In this document: positions 52,135 through 61,231 of the stretch, piece by piece
Layout: the number at the start of each line of letters is the position of its first letter
Position numbering within the stretch: position 1 is the first letter of the stretch
Origin: CAVSRC01 sp963730325
GTDB lineage: Bacteria > Pseudomonadota > Alphaproteobacteria > Rhizobiales > Kaistiaceae
Assembly: GCA_963730325.1 (NCBI GenBank)
Contig: CAVSRC010000007.1
Coordinates: forward strand, 434,001-498,000
DNA length: 64,000 nt
Reading direction: 5' to 3'
Translations under genes and position numbers: made by a program
The notes under the pieces: model-generated
What the model was told of the DNA's origin: nothing
What the model saw: only the letters and a program-made list of their open reading frames with translations
The model's database searches: none

Positions 52135-53958
52135 ATGACGGCAGGCGGCCAGCGACACACTCCGGTCGAGGAACGGGCTGTCCACGCAACGGTGATGCGG
52201 GCTCTGGATCGCGCGTGGACCGGCCGGGTCGGCGAGGCGGTCGCCATGCTCTCGGCCGATGCGGCGGTGAGGGGAAGCGTCTTCGGCTGCACCACGCTGG
52301 GCAGGCTCGCCCTTGAAAGCGGCCGCAAGCAGGAGGCGCTCGACGCCTTCGCGGCGGCAGCCCGGCTGGCGCCCGACAGCGGCGAGGCGCGCTGCAATGT
52401 CGGTGTGGCGCTGCAACAGCTCGGCCGGATGGCGGAGGCGCTCACGGCCTATGACGCGGCCATCCGTCTGCAGCCCGCCAATGTCACCGCCCACTTCAAT
52501 CGCGGCGTCGTGCTGCGCCTGACCAATCGGCTGGAAGAGGCGGAGGCTGCCCTCGGCCATGCGGCGGCGCTCGAACCGAAGATGGTCGAGGCGCACGTCA
52601 ATCGCGGTCTCATCTGCCTGATGCTCGGCCGTCACCGCGAGGCGTTGGCGAGCTTCGACCGGGCGCTGGCGCTCGCCCCCGGCAGCGCCGACATCCTCCA
52701 GGCGCGTGCCGCGGCGTTGCAGGCGCTGGGACAGCCGGTCGCGCAACCGCCGGCCTCACGGTCTCCGCCGCCGCCACCTGCCGGGGCGCAGGCGGCTGTC
52801 GCGCGGAGCCGCGTCCTCATCGAGCTTGAGCGTTACGACGAGGCCCTGGCGCTCGCCGGTCGCGTGCCGCGGCAGGGTGCGGTCGGTGCGCAGGCGCTGA
52901 TGGCGAAGGCTTCGGCGCTGTGGAAGCTCGGGCGGGTCAGCGAGGCGCTCGGCGCCGGCAAGGCGGCGCTCCGCCTCGATCCGGGCAACGCCGAGATTCA
53001 CGAGGAGTTCTCCTATTACTGCCTCAAGCTCGGCGATTTCGAGCGCGGCTGGGAGGAGTACGAATATCGGTTGGAGCGGCCGCAGCACCGGGTGCGGACA
53101 CTGGGGCTCGACGCGCCGCTGTGGCGGGGCGAGGACCTTGCCGGCAGAAACGTTCTGGTGCTGACCGAGCAGGGGCACGGGGACACGCTGCAGTTCGTCC
53201 GCTATCTGCGCCTGCTGCATGAGCGCGGTGCGGTGCTGACCGGTGCGGTGCAGCCGGCGCTGCGCGATGTCCTGTCCTCCTATGCGGTGCCGGTGACATG
53301 GATCGATGCGGGCGCGGTGGCCGGGGCGGGGCTGCGCTTCGACTACCACATCCAGTTGCTCAGCCTGCCGCACCGCTTCGCCACACGGCGCGAGACGATT
53401 CCCGCCGAGGTGCCCTATCTCTCCGCCGATGCGGGCAAGGTCGCCGCGTGGGGGGAGCGGCTCGGCCGTGAGGGCTTCAAGGTCGGTGTCGCCTGGCAGG
53501 GAAATCCGGAGCATGCCAGCGATCATCTGCGCTCGGTCGCGCTGGCTGCCCTTGCGCCGCTGGCGGCCGTTCCGGGCGTCCGCCTGATCAGCCTGCAGGG
53601 GCGGCACGGGTTGCACCAGCTCGGCAGCCTGCCGGCGGGCATGGCCGTGGAGGACCTCGGCCCGGCGATCGGCGACAATCCCGGCGGCATGGCCGAGATC
53701 GCGGCGGTGATGGCCAATCTCGACCTGGTGGTGACGCCGGACAGCGCCATTGCCCATCTTGCCGGGGCGCTTGGCCGTCCGGTGTGGCTGGCGCTGATGG
53801 CGGACCCCGACTGGCGCTGGCTGCGCACGGGCGACGACAGCCCGTGGTATCCGACCATGCGCCTGTTCCGGCAGGGCAGGAGCGGCGACTGGAGCGGGGC
53901 TTTCGCCGCCATGGCGGCGGCCCTCGGGGAAACCGCCCGGCCGCACGGCCCGGCTTGA
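52135..53958 (+). CDS. TPR protein with glycosyltransferase-9-like C-terminal domain
   Basis: The 607-residue protein has TPR repeats over about residues 20-310 (for example YDAAIRLQPANVTAHFNRG and SFDRALALAPGSADILQA). The C-terminal half resembles heptosyltransferase-like GT-B folds: VLVLTEQGHGDTLQFVRYLRLL, KVGVAWQGNPEH and LVVTPDSAIAHLAGALGRPVWLAL. Such proteins occur near flagellar or polysaccharide genes, but none is adjacent. ATG 52135 follows GGGGAGAGG; earlier in-frame ATGs at 52090 and 52120 are possible. Confidence 0.85.
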   Translation: MTAGGQRHTPVEERAVHATVMRALDRAWTGRVGEAVAMLSADAAVRGSVFGCTTLGRLALESGRKQEALDAFAAAARLAPDSGEARCNVGVALQQLGRMAEALTAYDAAIRLQPANVTAHFNRGVVLRLTNRLEEAEAALGHAAALEPKMVEAHVNRGLICLMLGRHREALASFDRALALAPGSADILQARAAALQALGQPVAQPPASRSPPPPPAGAQAAVARSRVLIELERYDEALALAGRVPRQGAVGAQALMAKASALWKLGRVSEALGAGKAALRLDPGNAEIHEEFSYYCLKLGDFERGWEEYEYRLERPQHRVRTLGLDAPLWRGEDLAGRNVLVLTEQGHGDTLQFVRYLRLLHERGAVLTGAVQPALRDVLSSYAVPVTWIDAGAVAGAGLRFDYHIQLLSLPHRFATRRETIPAEVPYLSADAGKVAAWGERLGREGFKVGVAWQGNPEHASDHLRSVALAALAPLAAVPGVRLISLQGRHGLHQLGSLPAGMAVEDLGPAIGDNPGGMAEIAAVMANLDLVVTPDSAIAHLAGALGRPVWLALMADPDWRWLRTGDDSPWYPTMRLFRQGRSGDWSGAFAAMAAALGETARPHGPA

Positions 53959-53959
53959 C

Positions 53960-53988
53960 TTGACTTGCTCCTCACGCCTCCATATTTT
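53960..53988 (+). promoter_or_regulatory. Sigma-70-like promoter of the L36 gene
   Basis: TTGACT (53960-53965) and TATTTT (53983-53988) are 17 bases apart, within the 96-base gap before the L36 gene. Confidence 0.55.
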
Positions 53989-54054
53989 CCCGGCCAATCG
54001 ACAGGGCGCGGATTTCCGCGCTCGTTTCGTTCATGAAATGCGCGGGCCGCCCCG

Positions 54055-54180
54055 ATGAAAATTCGTAACTCCTTGAGATCGCTTCGTGGCCGCCACCGGG
54101 GCAACCGCCTCGTGCGGCGCAAGGGGCGCGTCTACATCATCAACAAGACCAACCGCCGCTTCAAGGCGCGCCAGGGCTGA
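54055..54180 (+). CDS. rpmJ: 50S ribosomal protein L36, zinc-free paralogue
   Basis: A 41-residue gene runs from ATG 54055 to TGA 54180. It encodes MKIRNSLRSLRGRHRGNRLV..., ending NKTNRRFKARQG. This is L36 of the YkgO/C-minus type: the zinc-binding Cys residues of canonical L36 are absent. Alphaproteobacteria commonly carry this form as their main L36. It has its own promoter. Confidence 0.95.
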   Translation: MKIRNSLRSLRGRHRGNRLVRRKGRVYIINKTNRRFKARQG

Positions 54181-54252
54181 ACGCCTCGTCCTGACAGAGG
54201 CCGGGCCAGACCGGCTTTGACGGGCCGCCCGGCCCGCCCTATCATTTTTCTT

Positions 54253-54855
54253 ATGAAGATCGTCGCCGCGGCGCTCGCCGTTCCCCTGGCGCTGACCGTC
54301 CTGCCGTCCGCCTGGGCGGCCGGGGAGGCGCCGGCTACCCTCGACGCGCCGGCGAAGCCGGCCGCCGCGCCCAGTCGCGCCGAACGGCTCGATGCCCTCT
54401 TCGCCGAGCTGAAATCGGCCAAGGACGAGGCCGCCGCCAGGCAGGCGGAAGGCGCCATCACCGCGATCTGGCTGCAATCGGGCAGCGATACGGTCGACCT
54501 CCTGATGTCATGGAGCGTGCAGGCGATCGCCAACAAGGACTACGCCAAGGCGCTCGACATCCTCGATCGCGTCGTCACCCTCGAGCCCGATTATGCCGAG
54601 GGCTGGAACAAGCGGGCGACGACCTATTTCCTCATCGACAAATACGGTCCGTCGATCTCCGACATCGAGCGCGTTCTGGTGCTCGAGCCGCGTCACTTCG
54701 GGGCGCTGATCGGCCTCGGCTCGATCTTCCGCGTGCTCGGCGAGGATGAGCGCGCAATCGTCGCCTTCCGCCAGGCGCTGGCGCTCGATCCGCATCTGGC
54801 CAACGCCCGCAAGGCGCTCGACGATCTGGAAAAGAAGACCGGGCAGGACATCTGA
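54253..54855 (+). CDS. Periplasmic TPR protein, tandem copy 1
   Basis: The 200-residue protein has a signal peptide ending SAWAAG (about residue 23) and three TPR-like repeats, with YAKALDILDRVVTLEPDYAEGWNKRAT and AIVAFRQALALDPHLANARKAL. It is paralogous to the next gene along its whole length: same size, same EPDYAEGWNKRAT and LEPRHFGAL blocks. A role in scaffolding or envelope assembly is only a guess. Confidence 0.88.
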   Translation: MKIVAAALAVPLALTVLPSAWAAGEAPATLDAPAKPAAAPSRAERLDALFAELKSAKDEAAARQAEGAITAIWLQSGSDTVDLLMSWSVQAIANKDYAKALDILDRVVTLEPDYAEGWNKRATTYFLIDKYGPSISDIERVLVLEPRHFGALIGLGSIFRVLGEDERAIVAFRQALALDPHLANARKALDDLEKKTGQDI

Positions 54856-54934
54856 GGCACGCGTCCACCGGCCAGGCCCCAAGTCACGGCCGTGTGTTTT
54901 GACCGTGTCGGCCGCTGCTGCCTAGGCTTCGGCC

Positions 54935-55537
54935 ATGCGCATCGTGCTCGCCCTTGCCGTCGCATTGCTGCTCGTCCCGGTATCGGGGGCCGGCGCGGCT
55001 CCGCCGGATCGTCCAGCCGCGGCGGCACCGTCCGCATCGGCCAAGTCGGTGGAACTCGACAGCCTGTTCGCCGCGCTCAAGGACGTCACCGAGGAAGCCG
55101 ATGCGCGCACGATCGAGTCGCGGATCCAGGACCTGTGGCTCGATTCCGGCGACCCGGAGGTCGACCGGCTGATGAGCTACGCCATCGCCGCGGTCAATAC
55201 CGGTTCCTACATGCTTGCGATCAACTACCTCAATTCCGTCATCCTCAGGAAGCCGGACTATGCCGAGGGCTGGAACAAGCGGGCCACCGTCTACTGGCTG
55301 ATGGGCGCCGACGATCATTCGTTCTATGAGAAGTCGCTCGCCGACATCGACCAGACGCTCAGGCTCGAGCCGCGCCACTGGGGCGCGCTCGCCGGCCGTG
55401 GCTGGATCATGCAGGATCTCGGCAAGGACAGAGAGGCGGTGACGGCCTTGCGCCAGTCGCTGGCAATCGATCGCTGGCGCGAGGACGTGCTCGTCAGCCT
55501 GCGGCTGCTCGAGGACAAGCTCGGCAAGGGGATCTAG
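54935..55537 (+). CDS. Periplasmic TPR protein, tandem copy 2
   Basis: The 200-residue paralogue of the preceding gene has a signal peptide ending GAGAAP and TPR-like blocks KPDYAEGWNKRATVYWLMG and LRLEPRHWGALAGRGWIMQD. The copies diverge strongly outside the repeats, so the duplication is old. The 79-base gap between them allows co-transcription. It is convergent with pyk. Confidence 0.88.
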   Translation: MRIVLALAVALLLVPVSGAGAAPPDRPAAAAPSASAKSVELDSLFAALKDVTEEADARTIESRIQDLWLDSGDPEVDRLMSYAIAAVNTGSYMLAINYLNSVILRKPDYAEGWNKRATVYWLMGADDHSFYEKSLADIDQTLRLEPRHWGALAGRGWIMQDLGKDREAVTALRQSLAIDRWREDVLVSLRLLEDKLGKGI

Positions 55538-55558
55538 GTCCGGTCGGCCGACGCGCGG

Positions 55559-56995
55559 CTATTCGTTGCCAAAGCCGCCGGCAGCGACGTAGGCGATGCG
55601 CAGCATGTTGGTGGCGCCGGGGGTGCCGAGCGGCACGCCGGCGGTGATGATGATGCGGTCACCGGGGCCGGCCAGCCCTTCCTTGTGCGCCACGAGGCTG
55701 GCGTGGGTGACCATGTCGTCGAGATTGTCCGGCTCCTCGCCGAAGACGCAATGCAGCCCCCAGACCAGCGACAGGCGGCGGGCGGTGGAGACCACCGGGG
55801 AGAGAGCGAGGATCGGCGTGTTGGGCCGCTCGCGCGAGGCGCGCACGGCGGTGTTGCCGGAGGCGGTGTAGCAGCAGATGGCGGCGAGATTCAGCGTCTC
55901 GGCGATCTGGCGGGTTGCCGCCGAGATGGCGTCGGATGAGGTCGCTTCCGGCTCGGTGCGCTGGGCGCGCAGGATGTTGACATAGTTGGGGTCGCGCTCG
56001 ACCTCGGTGGCGACCTTGTCCATGGTGGCGACCGCCTCGACCGGGAAGGCGCCGGAGGCCGATTCGGCCGACAGCATCACCGCGTCGCAGCCTTCGAAGA
56101 CGGCGGTGGCGACGTCCGACACCTCGGCACGGGTCGGCACCGGCGCGGCGATCATCGATTCGAGCATCTGGGTGGCGACGACCACCGGCTTGCCGGCGCG
56201 GCGGCAGGCGCGGGTGATCTGCTTCTGGATGCCGGGCACGCGCTCCAGCGGCATCTCGACGCCCAGGTCGCCACGGGCGACCATGAGGGCGTCGGCGTGC
56301 TCGACGATCGCCGCCAGGCGCTCGACCGCCTGCGGCTTCTCGATCTTGGCGAGGATGCCGGCGCGGCCGCGGGCAAGCTTGCGCACCTCGGAGAGATCCT
56401 CCGGGCGCTGGATGAACGACAGGGCGATCCAGTCGACGCCGGTGTTGAGCGCCGCTTCCAGGTCGGAGCGGTCCTTCGGCGTCAGTGCGCCGAAGGAGAT
56501 GGTGGTGTCGGGAACGCTGACGCCCTTGCGGTCGGAGAGGTGGTCACCGACCTCGACCGTGGTGACCACGCGCGTCGCGCTCGCCTTGGTGACGCGCAGA
56601 CGCACGCGGCCGTCGTCGAGCAGCAGCCGGTGGCCGATTTCGAGCGCCGACAGCACTTCCGGGTGGGGCAGCTCGACCCGCGTCGCATCGCCGGGGTCGG
56701 GATTGGAATCGAGCACGAAGCTCTGGCCGACTGACAGGTTCACCGAGCGGTCGGCGAACAGGCCGATGCGCAGCTTCGGCCCCTGCAGGTCGACCAGAAT
56801 GCCGATCGGGTGGCCTTCCTCGGCCTCCACGGCGCGGATGGTCGCCGCCAGCTGGCGCATGAGGTCGTGATTGCAGTGGCTCATATTGATGCGGAAGAGA
56901 TCCGCACCCGCCCGGAACAGGCTCGTGATCACCGCCTTTTCGGAAGAGGCGGGCCCGAGCGTGGCGAGGATTTTGGTCCGGCGCGTCCGGCGCAT
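55559..56995 (-). CDS. pyk: Pyruvate kinase
   Basis: The 478-residue glycolytic enzyme makes pyruvate and ATP from phosphoenolpyruvate. It has RRTKILATLGPASS at the start, FRINMSHCNHD, ILAKIEKPQAVERL with the catalytic Lys, MVARGDLGVEMPLERVP, and VVVATQMLESM. It starts one base after the DUF1036 stop, so the two genes are translationally coupled. Confidence 0.97.
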   Translation of the reverse strand: MRRTRRTKILATLGPASSEKAVITSLFRAGADLFRINMSHCNHDLMRQLAATIRAVEAEEGHPIGILVDLQGPKLRIGLFADRSVNLSVGQSFVLDSNPDPGDATRVELPHPEVLSALEIGHRLLLDDGRVRLRVTKASATRVVTTVEVGDHLSDRKGVSVPDTTISFGALTPKDRSDLEAALNTGVDWIALSFIQRPEDLSEVRKLARGRAGILAKIEKPQAVERLAAIVEHADALMVARGDLGVEMPLERVPGIQKQITRACRRAGKPVVVATQMLESMIAAPVPTRAEVSDVATAVFEGCDAVMLSAESASGAFPVEAVATMDKVATEVERDPNYVNILRAQRTEPEATSSDAISAATRQIAETLNLAAICCYTASGNTAVRASRERPNTPILALSPVVSTARRLSLVWGLHCVFGEEPDNLDDMVTHASLVAHKEGLAGPGDRIIITAGVPLGTPGATNMLRIAYVAAGGFGNE

Positions 56996-56996
56996 A

Positions 56997-57554
56997 CTAA
57001 CCGCCGGTCCCCTGCTGGTCGGGCTCGGTCAGCTGGACCGTCCAGCTCTTCTGCTCGCCGGTGTCGACCTCGAAGAATCCGGTCTTTTCGTAGCCACGGG
57101 CCACGCAATCCTCAATTCCGTGGATGGTGAACATCTTGTCGCGTGTACACATCTGCGCCTTGCCGCCCCAAATTCCCCCGCGGTCATAGTCGACCGCATA
57201 CACGTAATAGAAGCGTGACACCAGAGCGCCGGCGACCAGCGTTTCACAGGTATCCGGCGCCACGTTCCACCATCCCTCGGTGGACCAGCGCTTGTTCTCC
57301 TTGTAGCCGATGGCAATGCCGACGCGGCTCACCGTGCGGTTGCACAGGCGCAGGCCGCCGGCGCCGTTGTCGGCCCCGGCGCCGGAAACGCCGGCGGTGA
57401 CGGTGGTCTCGGTCAGCAGCCGCGCCCGCGCATCGTCGCTGCCGTTCTGGTGCAGAAGAACCAGAAGAATGAGCGCGATGGCGAGCAACGCCACGAGACT
57501 GGCGGTGACGACCGCCAGTCGATGCCATGAGGTGTTGCGAGGTCGTTTGGCCAC
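56997..57554 (-). CDS. DUF1036 membrane-anchored protein
   Basis: The 185-residue protein has one N-terminal membrane helix (about residues 13-35) and a periplasmic DUF1036 domain from GGLRLCNRTVSRVGIAIGYKE to EQKSWTVQLTE. Conserved Cys are in LCNRT, PDTCETL, MCTRD and DCVARGY. The function is unknown. The position directly before pyk is conserved in rhizobia as I recall. Confidence 0.9.
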   Translation of the reverse strand: MAKRPRNTSWHRLAVVTASLVALLAIALILLVLLHQNGSDDARARLLTETTVTAGVSGAGADNGAGGLRLCNRTVSRVGIAIGYKENKRWSTEGWWNVAPDTCETLVAGALVSRFYYVYAVDYDRGGIWGGKAQMCTRDKMFTIHGIEDCVARGYEKTGFFEVDTGEQKSWTVQLTEPDQQGTGG

Positions 57555-57776
57555 GGTCAGGGTATCGGGGGGCTGTGCATTTTCGGTGCGTTCTCCGGCA
57601 CTTATGACGCGCGGCCTTTCGGCCTGTCAACGCGCCAACGGCCGGCCGCCGCGCCGCCCTGCGCCGCCGCGCCGCTCGACGGCGCGGATGCAGGCTTTGT
57701 CGTGTGAGAAGACGGCAGGATCGTGGCTGGCGGCGCACTGGAACGGCCCTGGCCGGCCCACTATGATCGGCGCCCC

Positions 57777-58628
57777 ATGGACATTGCCTCAGCCGCGCCG
57801 GTCGCCCCGTTGGCCGACGATTTTCCGCCATTCACGCTCGTCGACGGGGACCCGGCGGCCGGCGTGCTCGTCATCTGCGATCATGCCGACAACCGACTGC
57901 CGCCCGAATATGGCGATCTCGGCCTGCCGGCGGCGGAGTTCCGGCGTCATATCGCGTACGATCCGGGCGCGGCCGCGGTCAGCCGCGGCCTGGCGCGCCG
58001 GCTCGGCGTGCCGGCGGTGTTGTCGACCTTCTCGCGCCTGCTGATCGACGCCAATCGCGGCGAGGACGATCCCACCCTCATCATGCGCCTGTCGGACGGT
58101 GCGCTGGTTCCCGGCAATGCGGCGGTCGATACCGGCGAACGGGCGCGGCGCATCGCGCGCTTCCATGCGCCCTATCACGCCGCGGTCGATGCGGCGATCG
58201 ACCGGGCGCTCGCCACCGGTCGCCCGCCGGTCGTCATCTCGATCCACAGCTTCACGCCGGTCTGGCGCGGGCGCGTGCGGCCCTGGCATGCGGGCGTCTT
58301 GTGGGATAGCGACCCGCGCATCGCCGTGCCGCTGATCGCTGCCTTGCGTGCCGAGGACGATCTGGTGGTCGGCGACAACGAGCCCTATAGCGGCGTGCTC
58401 GCCAACGATTCGATGTATCGCCACTGCTCGCGCCGCGGCATCGCCCACGGCCTCCTCGAAATCCGCCAGGATCTGATCGGCGAGGCGGCCGGGGCGGAGG
58501 CGTGGGCCGAGCGGCTGGCGCGGGTCGTCAGCGGCCTTAACCGATTGCCGGGCGTTCATGCCATCCGTCATTATGGGTCGCGCGCCGGCGGCCTGGCGGC
58601 CGACGACAGCACGATGCGGAGGGACTGA
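57777..58628 (+). CDS. N-formylglutamate amidohydrolase family protein, second copy
   Basis: The 283-residue protein belongs to the same PF05013 family as the hutG gene at 50.4 kb but is clearly divergent. It has VLVICDHADNRLPPEYGDLGL, STFSRLLIDANRGEDDPTLI, VISIHSFTPVW and HGLLEIRQDLI. It probably removes an acyl group from an amino acid derivative; the substrate is unknown. ATG 57777 is chosen over the frame's earlier ATG at 57723 because the family starts near there. Confidence 0.88.
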   Translation: MDIASAAPVAPLADDFPPFTLVDGDPAAGVLVICDHADNRLPPEYGDLGLPAAEFRRHIAYDPGAAAVSRGLARRLGVPAVLSTFSRLLIDANRGEDDPTLIMRLSDGALVPGNAAVDTGERARRIARFHAPYHAAVDAAIDRALATGRPPVVISIHSFTPVWRGRVRPWHAGVLWDSDPRIAVPLIAALRAEDDLVVGDNEPYSGVLANDSMYRHCSRRGIAHGLLEIRQDLIGEAAGAEAWAERLARVVSGLNRLPGVHAIRHYGSRAGGLAADDSTMRRD

Positions 58629-58633
58629 GCGAA

Positions 58634-58942
58634 ATGACCAGCGCAGCGGACACGGAGCTTGCCACGCGGCTGGAGGCGGCGGTGTTCCGGCGCCTCGTCG
58701 CGCACCTGAGGGAGCGCAGCGACGTGCAGAACATCGACCTGATGAACCTGGCCGGCTTCTGCCGCAATTGCCTGGCCAACTGGTATCGCGATGCGGCGGC
58801 GGAGGCGGGCGTCGAGATGAGCAAGGATGCGGCGCGCGCGCTTGTCTACGGCATGCCTTATGAGGAATGGCAGGCGCGCCACCAGAAGCAGGCGACGCCC
58901 GCGGAGCTGGCGGCGTTCGAGAAGAACCGGCCACAGCACTGA
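58634..58942 (+). CDS. DUF1244 protein
   Basis: The 102-residue protein carries the DUF1244 signature almost intact: FRRLVAHLRERSDVQNIDLM, then NLAGFCRNCLANWYRDAA and ALVYGMPYEEW. It is a small cytoplasmic protein with two Cys in CRNC. No function is known to me. It starts five bases after the amidohydrolase stop, so the two are one operon. Confidence 0.92.
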   Translation: MTSAADTELATRLEAAVFRRLVAHLRERSDVQNIDLMNLAGFCRNCLANWYRDAAAEAGVEMSKDAARALVYGMPYEEWQARHQKQATPAELAAFEKNRPQH

Positions 58943-59027
58943 ACCGGGACACCGAACGCACTTGACCGGGCACGGCGACTCGGGCGAACCACGCGCGCCG
59001 CACCATCAGTAACAGGAGCAAGACCAC

Positions 59028-59285
59028 ATGGCCGACTCGGCAGGCTTCGCCAGGGACCAGCTCAAATCGATCGTCGAGCGCATCGAGCGTCTCGAGGAGG
59101 AGAAGCAGGCGCTCAGCGACGACATCAAGGAAGTCTATGCCGAGGCCAAGGCCAACGGCTTCGACGCCAGAACGCTGCGCACCGTCGTCAGGCTGCGCAA
59201 GCAGGACTCGAACGAGCGTCAGGAGCAGGAAGCTCTGCTCGAACTCTACATGCAGGCTTTGGGGATGCGGCTGCCGTCGGAGTGA
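59028..59285 (+). CDS. gapR: GapR, DUF2312 chromosome-binding protein
   Basis: The 85-residue protein is DUF2312 (UPF0335), called GapR in Caulobacter. It is mostly helical: a coiled coil (residues 10-45, QLKSIVERIERLEEEKQAL) with basic residues, then RTVVRLRKQD. GapR forms tetrameric clamps on overtwisted, AT-rich DNA and helps topoisomerases during replication. Its place after DUF1244 is typical. A ribosome binding site AGGAGCAAG lies shortly before ATG 59028. Confidence 0.95.
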   Translation: MADSAGFARDQLKSIVERIERLEEEKQALSDDIKEVYAEAKANGFDARTLRTVVRLRKQDSNERQEQEALLELYMQALGMRLPSE

Positions 59286-59303
59286 GACGGGGTTGGCAAA
59301 GCG

Positions 59304-61049
59304 CTAGCGGTTCGAGGCGACGAAGGCTTCGCGCCTGAGATCGACGACCGCCGGCTGCTCGACCAGCACGCCGGAGAAGTGGTCGGTGCGCAGGTCCGAA
59401 TAGGCGTAGCGCCCGAAGCCGGCGGCGAAGGCCACGTCCGGCTTGCTCATCAGGTCGTCGTTCGAGGTGAAGTCCGGCATGGTGAGCACGGCGTATGATT
59501 TCTGCCGCGTCGAAACCGTGCCGGTCCACATGCGCAAGCTGCGCGTGTCGAGCGCGGTCATGATCAGTTGCGGCGTCATCATCGGGCGCGCCGGCGCGGT
59601 CCTCTGCGTCCTCTGCGGCGGCAGCGGCGCCGCTGCGGCGGACGCGCGGACGGGGCTGACGCGGGGCAGCGGCACGCCGTAGGCGATCGGACCGTCGGGC
59701 AGGGTGGCCGGCGCATAGGCCAGCAGGCCGGGAACGTCGCTATTGGCGGTGACGTCGTTGCTGCGGCGGAGGACCGCGGTGGTGATCGCTTCGGCGCGCA
59801 GCGGCCGCGTCACGTCGATCGTCGCCACGACCGCGGTCGGCGCGATCGGCAGCGAAGCGCCGCGCCGGGTCTGGTCGCGTTCGGCCATGGCGGCGGCGAG
59901 CACCGCGGGAACCGGCGGCGGCGTCCAGTCCTGCGGATTGCCGAAGGTGTCGTCGGGCGGGGGCAGGGCGGCCAGGGTGGCGATGTCGAGCGGCGGCCGG
60001 GCGGGCGCCGTGATGTCGTCAGGAGCGGCCAGGGAGGCGACGGCAAGCGGCTGCGACGGCTTGGGCGCCAGCCGCGGCAACGGTACCGGCGCGGTCGCAT
60101 AGGAGGCAACCGCGGTGCCGACGGCGCGCCTGGCCGGCGCGGCGGGCGTCTTCGGCAGGTCGGCCGCGATCTCGGCGTCGCTGGCCGCTTCGTCCTCGAC
60201 CGAGGTATCGGCGACCGCCACAGCCTTGCTGTTCTTGACGTCCTGGACGACCGGCGAGCCGCCGAAACTGGCGACGCGGGTCTGGGGCGTCTCGCCCGCC
60301 ATGCGGGACTTGTAGGCGGCCAGCGCCTGCTGATAGCCGGGCAGCGGCTTGCCGTCGGAGGGGACGTGCAGGGTGTGGCCGTTGGGGAAGACGCGCACCA
60401 GCTGCTGGCGCGTCATCCGCGGCCAGTGGCGCACGCTGCCGGTGTCCATGTGGACGAAGGGTGAGCCGGAGGTCGGATAGAAGCCGACGCCGCCGAGCTG
60501 CATCCTCAGCCCGATGGCGCGCAGCGTGGCCAGCGGCACGCCCGGAATGTAGAAGTCCATCGCCTTGCCGCGCATGTGCAGGCTGTTCTTGGCGACGCCA
60601 TTTGAGCGGCGGCGCAGCATGGCGTTGGTCGGCGGCGAGCGATAGCCGCAGACCACCTGGATGTAGTCGTGCGACCCGGACTTGCCGTAGACCTCCCACA
60701 GCAGGTCGAACAGGTGCGGGTCCATGGTGGTCGCCCTGTCCTGGCGCCAGTCGCGCAGGAAGGTGTTGAGCGCCTTGAGGCCGGCGCGGTCGTAGACGCC
60801 GTTGCGCTTGAAGACGATGGTCGCGCGCTCGTGGGTGTGGAGATTGTAGAGCTTGAGGGCGCGGTCCTCGGCGAAACTGTTCCCGCTCGCCGCCACCATA
60901 AGCAGCAGCGCCGCCGCGCCGATCTTGAGCAACGTCCGCGTTCGGCCGCTTGTCGGTCTCGACCTATCCGCGCACTGCTGGTTGCCCCGCCAGAACAAAA
61001 CTCTTCCCGCCATTCCCGCCCGAGAAAACAGGCCTGCCAAGTGGCGCAT
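59304..61049 (-). CDS. DUF882/peptidase M15-type murein endopeptidase with long C-terminal extension
   Basis: The 581-residue protein has a hydrophobic N-terminal segment (about 40-60) and then the DUF882 domain (about 65-225). The zinc motifs are HMRGKAMD (His-x6-Asp) and FVHMDTG, as in MepK/YcbK-like LD- or DD-endopeptidases that cut peptidoglycan crosslinks. The C-terminal 350 residues are Pro/Ala-rich and low complexity, then a compact end region. ATG 61049 and 61013 are both possible starts. It lies downstream of the L,D-transpeptidase, whose crosslinks it might cleave. Confidence 0.85.
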   Translation of the reverse strand: MRHLAGLFSRAGMAGRVLFWRGNQQCADRSRPTSGRTRTLLKIGAAALLLMVAASGNSFAEDRALKLYNLHTHERATIVFKRNGVYDRAGLKALNTFLRDWRQDRATTMDPHLFDLLWEVYGKSGSHDYIQVVCGYRSPPTNAMLRRRSNGVAKNSLHMRGKAMDFYIPGVPLATLRAIGLRMQLGGVGFYPTSGSPFVHMDTGSVRHWPRMTRQQLVRVFPNGHTLHVPSDGKPLPGYQQALAAYKSRMAGETPQTRVASFGGSPVVQDVKNSKAVAVADTSVEDEAASDAEIAADLPKTPAAPARRAVGTAVASYATAPVPLPRLAPKPSQPLAVASLAAPDDITAPARPPLDIATLAALPPPDDTFGNPQDWTPPPVPAVLAAAMAERDQTRRGASLPIAPTAVVATIDVTRPLRAEAITTAVLRRSNDVTANSDVPGLLAYAPATLPDGPIAYGVPLPRVSPVRASAAAAPLPPQRTQRTAPARPMMTPQLIMTALDTRSLRMWTGTVSTRQKSYAVLTMPDFTSNDDLMSKPDVAFAAGFGRYAYSDLRTDHFSGVLVEQPAVVDLRREAFVASNR

Positions 61050-61064
61050 TGTCCGAGCGTGTGG

Positions 61065-61079
61065 TTAACGCTCGGTTTA
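61065..61079. promoter_or_regulatory. CtrA-like site upstream of the DUF882 gene
   Basis: TTAA-N7-TTTA matches the CtrA consensus TTAA-N7-TTAA with one mismatch, 16-30 bases before the gene start. This is a motif match only. Confidence 0.3.
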
Positions 61080-61231
61080 CCCATTGGGAATGCGCCATAC
61101 CCCAATGGCCGGGGAATCCCTCTGCCCCCCGGCTAATGGTGGATCGTGGCATTTGCAGGGCAATTGAGCAAGCGGTTACGCTCGGAAATTCCCCCAATTT
61201 CCGGGCTTTCGGGTGCCGATTGTGGCGGTCT

